Shown here: positions 51,819-61,061 of the stretch, piece by piece
Layout of the letters: every line of letters starts with the position of its first letter
Position numbering within the stretch: the first letter of the stretch is position 1
Assembly (NCBI RefSeq): GCF_028890485.2
Contig: NZ_JARCHV010000001.1
Coordinates: 62,001 to 126,000 of the forward strand
Length of the DNA: 64,000 nucleotides
From: Planococcus sp. SK3692
GTDB taxonomy: Bacteria; Bacillota; Bacilli; Bacillales_A; Planococcaceae
Direction of reading: 5' to 3'
Notes under the pieces: model-generated
What the model was told of the DNA's origin: nothing
Database searches by the model: none
The model's input: the letters and a program-made list of their open reading frames with translations, nothing else
Translations under genes and position numbers: made by a program

Positions 51819-52853
51819 CTAAATATAGCTCGTATTGATAGTTCCTTTGGATTTAGTATATGTCACTTTTCCAAAAGCTCCATTCACTATAATGTTTTGC
51901 GGAGGTGCATGGCCAATATCCACATCATAGAGGACAGGGATATATTGATCCGCAAATATGTCATTCAACGCATCAATTAGTTGAAAATCTTGATTGGCCG
52001 AGTAACGAGAAGGTCTTCCGATTAAAATGCCATTTACATGGTTGAACCAACCGGCTTGTTTCATTTGCCATAAACTCCGGTAGATATTAATCGCATCCAA
52101 GCCCACGCTTTCTAAATACCATACAACCCCTTCTTCAGCCGCATACTTCGAAACATAGTCGTCCACTTGATCGAAAGGAGTACCGATAAGTGTGCGCAGC
52201 GTGCTAATGCAGCCCCCAAGGAACCTTCCTGAAAATTCTACTTGCGAATCTCCACTCAAACTTTTCCATTCTGTCTCCGAATCAAAATAAAAGCCGGTTG
52301 CTGGATTTCTATACACCTTCTCCCAGTTGGACTGATAGTGATCAGACGAGTATTGAGTGACTTCTCCATTCTCCGGGCAACTTAACACATCTGTCCATCT
52401 GGAGGTTAATGAATCCCATTGAGGTGCTGATAATTCTGCAAAGTTCGTCCCATGAGCAGAAGCGTTTCCGGTTATCGTTGAATAGGCAAAAAGGAAAGTA
52501 CTTATATCTGAGTAGCCCAGTATCCACTTCGGCGGAACGGCTTTTAGCTTCTCCTAGTCCATTAACGGAAGGATTTCCATGGCGAAACTGCCTCCCCAGG
52601 GCGGAATAATGGCTCGGATATTTTCGTCTAACAAAAAAGACATTAATTCTTCTGTCCGTTTTTCTTTTGGTGCACTTCTTCCTTTTTGTTGCGTCCAAGC
52701 CGTTTCGCCCATCACTACTTTGTAACCCTGTGCTTCTACATTTTCTTTCGCTTTAGACAATAGAATATGCAGAGATTCTTCTGCACCACTAGAAGGAGCT
52801 GTTACACCGATTGCATCTCCTCTTTTTAATGGTTTAGGATAAATCACTTTCAT
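51819..52853 (-). pseudogene. LD-carboxypeptidase/MccF-like S66 peptidase with one in-frame amber codon
   Basis: A 345-codon frame broken by a single TAG at 52556-52554; both halves stay in the same frame. The N-terminal part has RGDAIGVTAPSSGAEES and IIPPWGGSFAMEILPLMD. After the stop it continues EKLKAVPPKWILGYSDIST, NASAHGTNFAE, FSGRFLGGCISTL and GILIGRPSRYS, the S66 fold with its Glu and His region. In relatives this position usually reads Tyr/Phe-Glu-Lys, so TAT-to-TAG is plausible. ATG 52853 follows AAGGGGTG. Confidence 0.82.
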
Positions 52854-52883
52854 ACCAAACACCCCTTTTAAAAATGGTTATTT

Positions 52884-53285
52884 TCAAGTCAATGCAGCAC
52901 TAAATTGCGAATAAATTAAAGCAATTAAGTCGTCTAGCGTTCCAATGACTTTTTCAACTTCCGGAAGATGGTAAAATGTACTCGTTAACGACACATCATT
53001 GATTTCATCAGTTGGAGAATAGAGAAATACTTTTTTATCGCCAGCTAAGGCTAGGCCCAGCTCAATGTGACTTCCTTTTCCACCCGGCAACAGAATGACT
53101 ACAAAATCTGAATCCATAACCGCATTCTTCTCTTTCACACCTATATTTTCTAACTCACTTAACGTTGATGCGCGATTATTCTTCGTCCAATCATACGTAT
53201 GGACAAATCCGAAATCTATTAATTTTTGATTCACATATCTAACCTGTTCCTTATTGATAAAACTTGAAGCGACGTAAAATTTCAT
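52884..53285 (-). CDS. Nucleoside 2-deoxyribosyltransferase-like protein
   Basis: A 133-residue cytosolic protein: MKFYVASSFINKEQVRYVNQ at the N-terminus, MDSDFVVILLPGGKGSHIELGLALAGDKKVFLYSP in the middle. This resembles the nucleoside deoxyribosyltransferase/TIR-like Rossmann group in which the Glu of HIELG would be catalytic. AAAGGAG, lying directly beside repeat copy 5, serves the ATG. The real substrate is unknown. Confidence 0.7.
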   Translation of the reverse strand: MKFYVASSFINKEQVRYVNQKLIDFGFVHTYDWTKNNRASTLSELENIGVKEKNAVMDSDFVVILLPGGKGSHIELGLALAGDKKVFLYSPTDEINDVSLTSTFYHLPEVEKVIGTLDDLIALIYSQFSAALT

Positions 53286-53298
53286 GTGAAATCTCCTT

Positions 53299-53326
53299 TT
53301 TCCGATAACTTAATGGTATGTAAACC
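53299..53326. repeat. Accessory-region repeat, copy 5 (core only)
   Basis: Core TTTCCGATAAC...GGTATGTAAACCA without the hairpin. The hairpin position is taken by the ribosome site of the neighbouring gene, so the junction looks like a join between two units. Confidence 0.65.
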
Positions 53327-53360
53327 AATTCAATAAAAATGAGCTATAAAAATTGCACTA

Positions 53361-53930
53361 TTAATTCTTTTGAGTTACCGCGTATATACAGGTATCCGTC
53401 AAAGTTTTTCCATCTGCTGATAAATCTTCATTCACAAGAATCCCTTCTAATTTGAATCCCAGTTTTTCGGGTATCGCTCGACTTGGTAGATTAGTGGATT
53501 CACATCTAATTTCAAGTCGCTGGAACCCAAGCTCATTAATCCCATATTCCATTAATGCTTTTACTGCTTCTGTTATATATCCATTGCCACTAAACTTCGT
53601 ATGGATCCAGTAGCCAATCTCACATTTTTGAACTTCCCAGTCCACGCTCTGTAAACTTGCTGTTCCGATAAAATCTTGAGAATCCTTGTGGAAGATCAAA
53701 AAGCGAAAACTCTCTCTTTCAAGAAATTTGATGTGAGCCTCGCGGAGACTAATTTCAGTCTCTTCCAAAGTTGGAATCTCTTGTGCAAACGGCAACCATT
53801 GCCTCAGTTCATGAATAGAATCTTTAATTGCTTTATTTACTGCTTCTCCATCTCTAGAATAAGAAGGGGCTCTCAAAATTAGTCGTGCTGTTTCTACTTC
53901 AGACGGTACATTTAATAAGATAGAATTCAT
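53361..53930 (-). CDS. GNAT acetyltransferase (RimJ/RimL type) under T-box control
   Basis: A 189-residue acetyl-CoA-dependent N-acetyltransferase: VETARLILRAPSYSRDGEAV, IGYWIHTKFSGNGYITEAVKALMEYGINELGFQRLEIRCESTNLPSRAIPEKLGF (acetyl-CoA and acceptor motifs). ATG at 53930 follows AGGAGA by six bases. A T-box leader at 53985-54290 precedes it, so expression should answer to an uncharged tRNA, unusual for this family. The target is unknown; an amino acid or its analogue is an inference from the T-box. Confidence 0.85.
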   Translation of the reverse strand: MNSILLNVPSEVETARLILRAPSYSRDGEAVNKAIKDSIHELRQWLPFAQEIPTLEETEISLREAHIKFLERESFRFLIFHKDSQDFIGTASLQSVDWEVQKCEIGYWIHTKFSGNGYITEAVKALMEYGINELGFQRLEIRCESTNLPSRAIPEKLGFKLEGILVNEDLSADGKTLTDTCIYAVTQKN

Positions 53931-53984
53931 GTTCATTCTCCTCATTTCAAATTTATAGTAGTAACAAGTTTACATTCAAACAAA

Positions 53985-54290
53985 ATAAAAAACCTTCACC
54001 CCCAAGAACTTAATCTTAAGGACGAAAGTTATCATTTCGTGGTACCACCTTAGTTTATTGGTGCATTGCTGCAGCCAATCTTATCGGGTACAGTCATACC
54101 CTATCCTGATAACGGTGGATTCCGTCTTGCTATCCCTAATCCAAAAGATTAGCTTGGCAAGAAGCTCAGAGACTTTATTCCGCTAGGTTGATCATTACTC
54201 CTTTTCAGCAAAACGGAGCTCTCTTTAAACCATCAATCCTTAGGTACTTCTCTCTTCAACGCTTTTTATAATTTCCATAATATTATCACA
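53985..54290 (-). promoter_or_regulatory. T-box riboswitch leader of the GNAT gene
   Basis: The minus strand carries AAGGTGGTACCACG (54052-54039), stem I with AGTA and AGAGAGCTCCG...GCTGAAAAGGAG, and the terminator pair around CTTTCGTCCTT (about 54028) and GGGGGTGAAGG before TTTTTT (53984). The TGGT element fits a tRNA with discriminator A. By comparing distance to the CTGAGC segment with the proC T-box, the specifier could be AAA (lysine), but ATA is not excluded. Confidence 0.88.
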
Positions 54291-54387
54291 ACTGTAACAA
54301 ATTAGTAAATACTCATCTTAATAAGCTTTCATAGTAATTAACTCTAAAATAAAATTGTTCTTTAAAGTGCTTTTCCCAAGGTATAAA

Positions 54388-54447
54388 GAAAAAGAAGAAA
54401 CCATGTTTGAGCTGGTTCTCTTCCGATAAGGGGTCATAGGTAAACTA
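54388..54447. repeat. Accessory-region repeat, copy 6
   Basis: Hairpin AAGAAACCA/TGGTTCTCTT (54394-54422) and core CTTCCGATAAGG...CATAGGTAAACTA (54420-54447), between the T-box of the GNAT gene and the ABC exporter. Confidence 0.7.
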
Positions 54448-54561
54448 GCTTGTATATGTTTAAATGTTGAATCCTTATAAAAAAATCTTTATTCCCTTCT
54501 AAAATTTGGTATATTTGGAATAGATAGAATTTATCAACTGTTTAGATAGGGGGCGTCTGCG

Positions 54562-55257
54562 CTGAACCAGACAATCGAATGCCGAAAATTAATAAAAGCC
54601 TTTCAAGGCGACGGTGTCGAAACTCTTGCGTTAAAAGACATCAATCTCGTGCTGGAAGATGGCGATTTCATCTCATTTATAGGTCCCTCAGGCTCCGGAA
54701 AATCTACTTTGCTCAGTATTTTAGGTACGCTTGATGAACCCACATCGGGGGAAATACTGCATAGCAGCCAACCCGTTTATCGGCTCAACAGCAAGCAGTT
54801 GGCCGATTTCCGGTTTGAAAATATCGGCTTTATCTTCCAGCAATTCCACTTGATTCCAACCTTGACAGCATTCGAAAACGTCATGGCGCCGCTGTTCGGC
54901 CGAAAGGTCAGTTACAACAAGAAACAGCGCGCAATGGAATTATTAGAAATGGTTGGGTTACCTGACAAAGCGAACGCCCTTCCATCCCAGCTTTCCGGTG
55001 GCCAACAACAGCGTATCGCTATCGCTCGTGCACTCGTCCATGAACCCAAATGGCTCTTGGCAGATGAACCAACCGGTAACCTGGATTCTGAAACCGGTGA
55101 AATCATCTTTCAATTGCTGCATTCGTTAAATAAAGAAAAAGGTTGCGGGGTCCTTTTTGTAACGCATGATCCGAAACTGGCCGATCGGGCTAACCGCAAA
55201 ATCGAGATGCGCGATGGCAAAATTGTTTCGGACACCCAGGTAAGCCACTATGCTTAG
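54562..55257 (+). CDS. ABC ATPase, MacB/LolD/FtsE type, apparent CTG start
   Basis: A 231-residue ATPase: Walker [10 protein letters not shown] near residue 45, [41 protein letters not shown]. Family members are about 230 residues and begin with a beta-strand like [26 protein letters not shown], which is encoded upstream of the first GTG (54649). No ATG/GTG/TTG exists between the in-frame TAG at 54550 and that point. CTG at 54562, with AGGGGGCG six bases before, is the best start. GC content is higher than in the flanks. Confidence 0.8.
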   Translation: MNQTIECRKLIKAFQGDGVETLALKDINLVLEDGDFISFIGPSGSGKSTLLSILGTLDEPTSGEILHSSQPVYRLNSKQLADFRFENIGFIFQQFHLIPTLTAFENVMAPLFGRKVSYNKKQRAMELLEMVGLPDKANALPSQLSGGQQQRIAIARALVHEPKWLLADEPTGNLDSETGEIIFQLLHSLNKEKGCGVLFVTHDPKLADRANRKIEMRDGKIVSDTQVSHYA

Positions 55258-58200
55258 GTTTATCTGGAATTCGTGGTGGCGGAACAAGGAGCGGTTCATC
55301 CTTCTGTTAGTGGGTGTACTGATCTTGAGTACGGGCCTCAGTTATCTTATTGGCATCACTCAAGCCAATAATGGCACTGTTGTGGATGAGCTTCAAAAAC
55401 GCTGGAAATCTTCTTACCATTTGGTGGTTCGACCGGAAGGCAGCCGAAGTGTGACGGAGGATATGAACCTGCTCGAACCCAATTATTTAAGCGGCATGGA
55501 CGGCGGTATCACGATGGAACAATACGAAGAGATTAAGAACATCTCCGATATTTCCATTGCCGCGCCCATCGCGATGATGGGATCGATCCGCACCAATGTA
55601 ACCTTGGATACCGTCGATATCCAAGAACCTGGCGTATATAGAATGAATGTCTATGAAGAGGCGGATACCGGGGCAGGAGCCGAAGTTTTTGAAGCTAACA
55701 ATTACTTCACCGTCGGCGATTGGCGGGCAGAAGGACTTGGCAAGGAATATGGGGCCTTCCCTATGCTTGATGCCCTCTCCTATGGGAGCGATGTCTTAAT
55801 CGCAGGAATCGATCCGGAAGCCGAGTCTGCCCTCGTCGGAATCGATGAGGCTATTATCCAAAATGAAAACAGCCGGTTCTTTACGGCAGAAGACATCGTC
55901 GAAGAAAGCGAAGTCGGTTTCGATAACTTAACAGATATCCAAATCCCAGTGATTCTCAGTAACCGGGAATATGTGGATGCCGAGATGACTTATACGTTCG
56001 AAAAACTGGACTTTCCTTTCGCCCTGTCTGAACAGGAGGAAACGATGGAAGAAATCAAACAAAACGGCGGCGAAGCTTTTCTCGAAAAACAAGAAGGAAA
56101 CGAAGTGAAAAAGTATGCGTATACGACGACCGACGTGCATCAAGCGTTGGTTCAGAACGTGTTGGACGACTCCGTCACTTCCTCTGCCGGTTATGAGGAT
56201 TTCAACTGGCTGACGTTTAAACCTTCTCCAGTCGAATACAAACCAGTTACCAGTCCGTTTGGAAACCGATGGCCGTTCTCGTATCAAGTCCAGCCATATG
56301 AAGTGCCAGAAGATACAATGCTGGCGGTCCGCCATATGTACCGGCCCGCAAAGAAATTTGGGGAGAGCAGTGCGGAATGGCCGCGTTTGAAACTTGACTA
56401 CGTCGGTGTCTTTGATCCACAAAACATGCAAATGTCCAAAGATCCGTTGACAGAACTCCCGATGGAAACTTACTTTCCTGCCAAAGCCCAGTGGGTGATG
56501 GATGCAGACGATCAGCCCGTCAATCCGCCTAACGATATGAAACCGACGAATAACCCCTACGGTTTTTTGACTAAACCACCGTTGGTTCTGACGACTCTTG
56601 AGGCGGCGGCCCATGTGTTAGGAGATAAACCCATCTCAGCTATCCGCGTCAATGTGGCGGGCGTGGATTCGATGAATGAAGTGAGTGAAGCGAAATTGCA
56701 GGCCGTGGCAGCTGAAATCGAAGCGAAAACCGGCTTGATTACCGATATCACTTTGGGCTCTTCGCCGCAGTTAGCCTTGACCCACTTACCAGGCCTTAAC
56801 GGTGAGGAAGCGGTCGGCTGGGTGCAGCAACCGTGGATCAAGCTGGGTTCATCCATCTCCATCTTCCAAGAGACCAAAGTTGGCATGTCCGGTGTAATTG
56901 CCAGTGTCATACTGGTGGCCATTGTTTATGTATTCGCGTCGAACATCATTATGCTTTATGCACGGAAGAAAGAATTTTCTGTCCTGCTGGCTCTCGGTTG
57001 GCGACCTTCTCAGCTGTCCCGGCTATTGTTTCTGGAGTCAACTATTCTCGGTATTCTAGTCGCTTTGATCAGCTGGCTGATTTTAGGTGCTTTTATGACC
57101 ACCGGCAGTATCGATTCTTCACTCTCGCGCGTCTTTTTGATTGGGGTGAGTGGCCTGGCGATCTATTGGTTAGGCTCGCTACTACCCATTTGGATGATTC
57201 GTCGAATCAAGCCCTACGAAGCCATGCGCTCGGGCGAAATAGCGAATCGTACGCGACGCTGGGTCCGTTCCGAGTCCGTTATAGGGATGAGCTTTAACAA
57301 TTTGCTTACCCAGTGGCAGCGCAGCCTGCTTTCCATTCTGGCTATCGCTGTTCCGACAAGCCTGTTCATCTTTTTCCTATTCGTGACCTTCCGCTTGAAA
57401 GGCGTCCTTTATGCGACCTGGCTCGGGGAATTTGTTGCACTAGAAGTTAGAACAATGCATTATGTCGCGATGGCAGTCGCACTGCTTATTGCCGTCTTGA
57501 CGACCACCGAAATCATGTGGCAGAACGTGTCGGAACGGCAAGCACAAATTGCCGTCCTGAAAGCAACCGGCTGGCAGAATCACAGTGTTCGTTTGTTGGT
57601 CATTTGCGAAGGGATCATGACTGGCTTCTTGGCTGGCATCTTCGGCCTGGGCATTTCTCTTGTCCTCATCTTCCAAATGTATGGTCGAGTCCCAGTCGCT
57701 GAATTTGGTTTCTTAGCCTTTACCCTGTTGATTCCAGTTGTGACCGGTATACTAGGTTCTGTACTGCCGGCTGAAAAGGCTGCACGCATATTGCCATATC
57801 AAGCTATCAATGGAACGCTGCAAAACTCGAAAAAAGTCGAAAAGCAGTTTAAATGGACAATCGGCGTGATCGGAACGAGCTTAGTGGCAGGTGTCTTGGC
57901 ACTGTTGTTGTTTGCCATCCCAGAATCTACACTTGATTCTTCTGAAGATGTCGCAGTGTCTTCTGACACCGGCACCAAAGGAAACATGCTATCCGATGCA
58001 ACCAAAGAAGATAACGAAGAGGAACCTCCTCAACAAGCGTCTAAAAATGCGATTGATGAACTGGGAGAGACAGCATATCGATTTTATACGATTGGGGATA
58101 GCGCCGATAAAGACGACGTGTTCCGATTCGGAAACTTAGTAGAACCACCAGACGGACTCACACCGTCAATAGAAGAAAATCGGTTTATTTCTGTCCCAGT

Positions 58201-58477
58201 GACATTGGAAATAGGAGGAGAAGAAGCCTCCCTGACCTACAAACCACAAAATATCAAGGCGCTGGATGATGATGGGAACGAGTATGCCATTACAGATATT
58301 CAAGTGACCGAACCAGGAAATTGGAAAAATCGTTATAAATTCATGACACCCGGCAAAACTAGTGTGATTTTGACTTATGAAGTTCCGAAGGAGTTAGAAA
58401 GAGTGGCTTTGTTGGCAACAGGTGATTATACTGCCGGACTTGTTGTGGTAAAAGTTCCTTTAATACCAGAGGGATAA
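55250..58477 (+). CDS. Large FtsX-like ABC permease
   Basis: A 1075-residue permease overlapping the ATPase gene by 8 bp. Helix 1 is ERFILLLVGVLILSTGLSYLIG. A roughly 500-residue extracellular domain follows; FtsX/MacB-type helices start at GVIASVILVAIVYVFASNIIMLYARKKEFSVLLALGW (about 545). A second set runs from FNNLLTQWQRSLLSILAIAVPTSLF (about 685) to about 860, and an extra terminal helix (about 875) leads into an acidic linker and a beta-rich extracellular tail. Probably an exporter or mechanotransmission complex with the ATPase. Confidence 0.82.
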   Translation: MLRFIWNSWWRNKERFILLLVGVLILSTGLSYLIGITQANNGTVVDELQKRWKSSYHLVVRPEGSRSVTEDMNLLEPNYLSGMDGGITMEQYEEIKNISDISIAAPIAMMGSIRTNVTLDTVDIQEPGVYRMNVYEEADTGAGAEVFEANNYFTVGDWRAEGLGKEYGAFPMLDALSYGSDVLIAGIDPEAESALVGIDEAIIQNENSRFFTAEDIVEESEVGFDNLTDIQIPVILSNREYVDAEMTYTFEKLDFPFALSEQEETMEEIKQNGGEAFLEKQEGNEVKKYAYTTTDVHQALVQNVLDDSVTSSAGYEDFNWLTFKPSPVEYKPVTSPFGNRWPFSYQVQPYEVPEDTMLAVRHMYRPAKKFGESSAEWPRLKLDYVGVFDPQNMQMSKDPLTELPMETYFPAKAQWVMDADDQPVNPPNDMKPTNNPYGFLTKPPLVLTTLEAAAHVLGDKPISAIRVNVAGVDSMNEVSEAKLQAVAAEIEAKTGLITDITLGSSPQLALTHLPGLNGEEAVGWVQQPWIKLGSSISIFQETKVGMSGVIASVILVAIVYVFASNIIMLYARKKEFSVLLALGWRPSQLSRLLFLESTILGILVALISWLILGAFMTTGSIDSSLSRVFLIGVSGLAIYWLGSLLPIWMIRRIKPYEAMRSGEIANRTRRWVRSESVIGMSFNNLLTQWQRSLLSILAIAVPTSLFIFFLFVTFRLKGVLYATWLGEFVALEVRTMHYVAMAVALLIAVLTTTEIMWQNVSERQAQIAVLKATGWQNHSVRLLVICEGIMTGFLAGIFGLGISLVLIFQMYGRVPVAEFGFLAFTLLIPVVTGILGSVLPAEKAARILPYQAINGTLQNSKKVEKQFKWTIGVIGTSLVAGVLALLLFAIPESTLDSSEDVAVSSDTGTKGNMLSDATKEDNEEEPPQQASKNAIDELGETAYRFYTIGDSADKDDVFRFGNLVEPPDGLTPSIEENRFISVPVTLEIGGEEASLTYKPQNIKALDDDGNEYAITDIQVTEPGNWKNRYKFMTPGKTSVILTYEVPKELERVALLATGDYTAGLVVVKVPLIPEG

Positions 58478-58494
58478 AAAAGTCGTATCTATCG

Positions 58495-58532
58495 AAAGGT
58501 CATCGGTTTTAGTTTAAAAACCGATGACCTTT
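58495..58532 (+). terminator. Terminator of the ABC exporter operon
   Basis: Sixteen-base arms AAAGGTCATCGGTTTT/AAAACCGATGACCTTT with a six-base loop, then TTT. Confidence 0.9.
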
Positions 58533-58605
58533 TTTGTTTACTATTATTGGATTCACTTATACATTTCAAAATCAACTTCTTAACATAAATTACATTAGTC
58601 TAAAA

Positions 58606-59169
58606 TTATCGCTTGGTCGCATCAAGTATTAGTGATGGAAAGATGGGCTTATCCCCTTGATTTCTAGGATCACACTTTTTCGATCGAAAAATAACTCCGT
58701 CCTCTTCTCGCCATTCATTAAAGTGAAAGTGACCTGTTTCATCACAATACTCAAGTAAGTTCACTTCATAACCAGCAGTTTCAAATATGGCTGATAGAGT
58801 TTTGTAGTTGTATACGATTTTATGGCTAGCAGCTGGATGATCTTTAGGGCCAGGTCCTCCAATTTTGATTAGATTTTGATAGTCTTCATCGGGAAAGTAT
58901 CCATCGGGTACAGCACAACGAATATATCCTTGTGGTTGCAGATACCGATAACAAAGCCTTGCAGCTTCTATTCCTTCTTGATAGGTAAGGTGCTCCCATA
59001 TATGTTCAGCCAAAATTGCAGTTATAGAATCCTTTTTGAATTGGTTTTCCCAAGTACTTTTATCCAACAAATTTAGATCTTCCTTTTGGGTATGGATCCA
59101 TCCTGGATTGTTGTTATATTTCTCAGCGCCAATGACTACTTTGATTTCCCTTTGTTCACTACCCAACAT
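58606..59169 (-). CDS. SAM-dependent methyltransferase-like protein
   Basis: A 187-residue class I methyltransferase-like fold without the usual glycine-rich first motif. VVIGAEKYNNNPGWIHTQKEDLNLLD, ITAILAEHIWEHLTYQEGIEAARLCYRYLQPQGYIRCAVPDGYFPD and a late YKTLSAIFETAGYEVNLLEYCDE match short 'methyltransferase' proteins that act on unknown substrates. ATG at 59169 follows GAGGTG. AT-rich. Confidence 0.7.
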   Translation of the reverse strand: MLGSEQREIKVVIGAEKYNNNPGWIHTQKEDLNLLDKSTWENQFKKDSITAILAEHIWEHLTYQEGIEAARLCYRYLQPQGYIRCAVPDGYFPDEDYQNLIKIGGPGPKDHPAASHKIVYNYKTLSAIFETAGYEVNLLEYCDETGHFHFNEWREEDGVIFRSKKCDPRNQGDKPIFPSLILDATKR

Positions 59170-59209
59170 GATCACCTCTGAATTCGTTTAACTAAATGAA
59201 AAATAAACT

Positions 59210-59671
59210 TTAAGTTAATTTTTTTATGAGTTTCATGTATTCCCCATATTCATCTTTGCCAAGAAATATAATATTCGTAAAACCTTTCTTCTCATACAGA
59301 TGCCGTGCGTTTAAGTTATCTATGTCTACACCGAGTGCTATTTCCTTATATCCAAGTTTCTTGGCATAATCAATTAAATAATCGACAATAATACCACCGA
59401 TTCCGCGGTTTTGACATTCTTCTTTTACAATCATGCGCGACAGATAAATTCGTTGGCCTGGAATTGTGTAGTCTGGGTCATGGTTATGAAAAACTAATGA
59501 ACCTTCTCCTACAAACTCGTCATTCTCTAAACATATAAAAGTGACTCTGTTTCCATTTACTAATTCGTCATAAAAACGATCGGTCATTTTCGGATTTTTT
59601 TCCATCTCCCAAATATTACTGCATTTGTAGAAATCTTCGGCCTTTAGTTTCTTTATTTGATGTGACCTCAT
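59210..59671 (-). CDS. GNAT acetyltransferase
   Basis: A 153-residue GNAT: VGEGSLVFHNHDPDYTIPGQRIYLSRMIVKEECQNRGIGGIIVDYLIDYAKKLGYKEIALGVDIDNLNARHLYEKKGF. The acetyl-CoA motif reads QNRGIGG. AGGAGAGG precedes the ATG. Substrate unknown. Close spacing to its neighbours (26-40 bp) suggests co-transcription with the kinase upstream and the methyltransferase downstream. Confidence 0.85.
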   Translation of the reverse strand: MRSHQIKKLKAEDFYKCSNIWEMEKNPKMTDRFYDELVNGNRVTFICLENDEFVGEGSLVFHNHDPDYTIPGQRIYLSRMIVKEECQNRGIGGIIVDYLIDYAKKLGYKEIALGVDIDNLNARHLYEKKGFTNIIFLGKDEYGEYMKLIKKLT

Positions 59672-59697
59672 ACTACCTCTCCTGTTCTGTCCTTAAG

Positions 59698-60360
59698 TTA
59701 CTGTGAATTCCACTTGAAATCAAAGGCAGCTTTTTCAAGGCATGTCTGTTCATCAGTCATTTTGATGATAATATCAAAATTCTGGCTATAAGGATGCATA
59801 AACAGTTCATACTGAATCCGGCGTTCTTCGTGGGACTGCCTTAAATAATTTATGTCGATACCTCTTTCTGTCACATCACGACCGGACCTTCTCTTTAATT
59901 CCGTTTCGCCATCTGTATAGAAATAGATTTTCACGTCAAATGAAGCGGGATCAATAAATGCCGTACTCATCCCCTCAACAATCGTCACATTATTCTTGTC
60001 AGAGAGTAGCTCACTTTTTTGGTAAGGCGTATTTATCGTAGATACCTCCATCCCCTTTTTGATCATTCGAATGTCTCGTTCAAGGGAAGGTAAATGATGA
60101 GCTGCGGGATGGCAGGCAGTCATTTTATACCGATGGTTTTTATTTTGATAAGAATAGTCGATTATGGCATGCTTTCGGATGGTTGAACTTACAATATACG
60201 GATCGGTGTTTAGGTAATTGACTTTATTATTGCCAAGAAGGTTCAAAAGCTCGGTAGTGAACGTAGTTTTTCCGGCAGCACCGTGTCCGGAAATTCCGAT
60301 CAAGATTGGTTTATCCACCATGCTGATCCAACTTAAGAGTTCTTTCATTAACCATTCCAT
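59698..60360 (-). CDS. Uridine-kinase-like P-loop kinase
   Basis: A 220-residue kinase: P-loop GISGHGAAGKTTF near residue 25, then YLNTDPYIV, a lid with TDGETELKRRSGRDVTERGIDINYLRQSHEERR. This matches uridine/phosphoribulokinase-type folds, substrate unknown. ATG at 60360 follows AAGGAG; the frame continues upstream into the next gene without a site. Confidence 0.8.
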   Translation of the reverse strand: MEWLMKELLSWISMVDKPILIGISGHGAAGKTTFTTELLNLLGNNKVNYLNTDPYIVSSTIRKHAIIDYSYQNKNHRYKMTACHPAAHHLPSLERDIRMIKKGMEVSTINTPYQKSELLSDKNNVTIVEGMSTAFIDPASFDVKIYFYTDGETELKRRSGRDVTERGIDINYLRQSHEERRIQYELFMHPYSQNFDIIIKMTDEQTCLEKAAFDFKWNSQ

Positions 60361-60445
60361 AGTTTTCTCCTTCCTTTTTTCTACTATTGGTTTTCTTTCC
60401 CACTGAAAGAGATTGGTACCCAAACCGATTATTGAAAAAATGTTT

Positions 60446-60931
60446 TTAAGATACTTTGATAGAATAAATAGCTTGCTCAGCTCCGAATCTAATAACTGTT
60501 CGCTCACATTTCATACCTACTCTCTCTAAGAGTCGACAGGATGCCTTGTTTGCAGTTTGGGTTTCAGCAACGACTTTTGAAAGTTTTAACTTCTTTAAAG
60601 CAAAACGCAGTATGGCTGAAATGATTTCACGCGCATACCCCTTCCCCCACCAGCAAGGTAAAAATTGGTAAGAAACTTCTTGAAAAACACCTTCATGGTG
60701 AAGGTCCAGAGAAACCAAACCAATCATTTCTTCAGTAGTTTTCTCTCTGACTACCCAATGAAAGGACTCTTGTCTGGAGTTAAGCATCTTTTCAAAGGCC
60801 ATTCGAGTTGAATCTTCAGTTTGAGTTCCACCAAGAAATTTTCTAACTTCCTGATTTGCATATATCTTTCTGACATCACTATAATCCGATTTTTGAAGTA
60901 CATTAATCACGCATCTCTTTGTGTCAAGCAA
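60446..60931 (-). CDS. GNAT acetyltransferase (RimJ/RimL type)
   Basis: A 161-residue GNAT: KIYANQEVRKFLGG, GLVSLDLHHEGVFQEVSYQFLPCWWGKGYAREIISAILRFALKKLKLSKVVAETQTANKASCRLLERVGM. TTG at 60931 follows AGGAGGG by about 11 bases and is favoured over upstream frames that contain the site. A separate AT-rich unit. Confidence 0.8.
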   Translation of the reverse strand: MLDTKRCVINVLQKSDYSDVRKIYANQEVRKFLGGTQTEDSTRMAFEKMLNSRQESFHWVVREKTTEEMIGLVSLDLHHEGVFQEVSYQFLPCWWGKGYAREIISAILRFALKKLKLSKVVAETQTANKASCRLLERVGMKCERTVIRFGAEQAIYSIKVS

Positions 60932-60986
60932 GCCAAGTACTCTCCCTCCTGATGTCAATAACTGCTAGTAATAGTTTTACTTCTTA

Positions 60987-61020
60987 GAAAGAAAACCATC
61001 TTACAATAAGACGGCTTCTT
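60987..61020 (-). terminator. Probable terminator of the nucleotidyltransferase gene
   Basis: Imperfect stem AGAAGCCGTCTTA/TAAGATGGTTTTCT on the minus strand followed by T-rich sequence. No repeat core accompanies it. Confidence 0.55.
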
Positions 61021-61061
61021 GTTATTTCTATAGTTAAATCTCTTGCCTATTTAAGGAATGT

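Noticed and set aside
55928-56614. 228-codon minus-strand frame inside the large ABC permease
   Set aside because: Antisense shadow of a coding region with strong protein features; no start site context.
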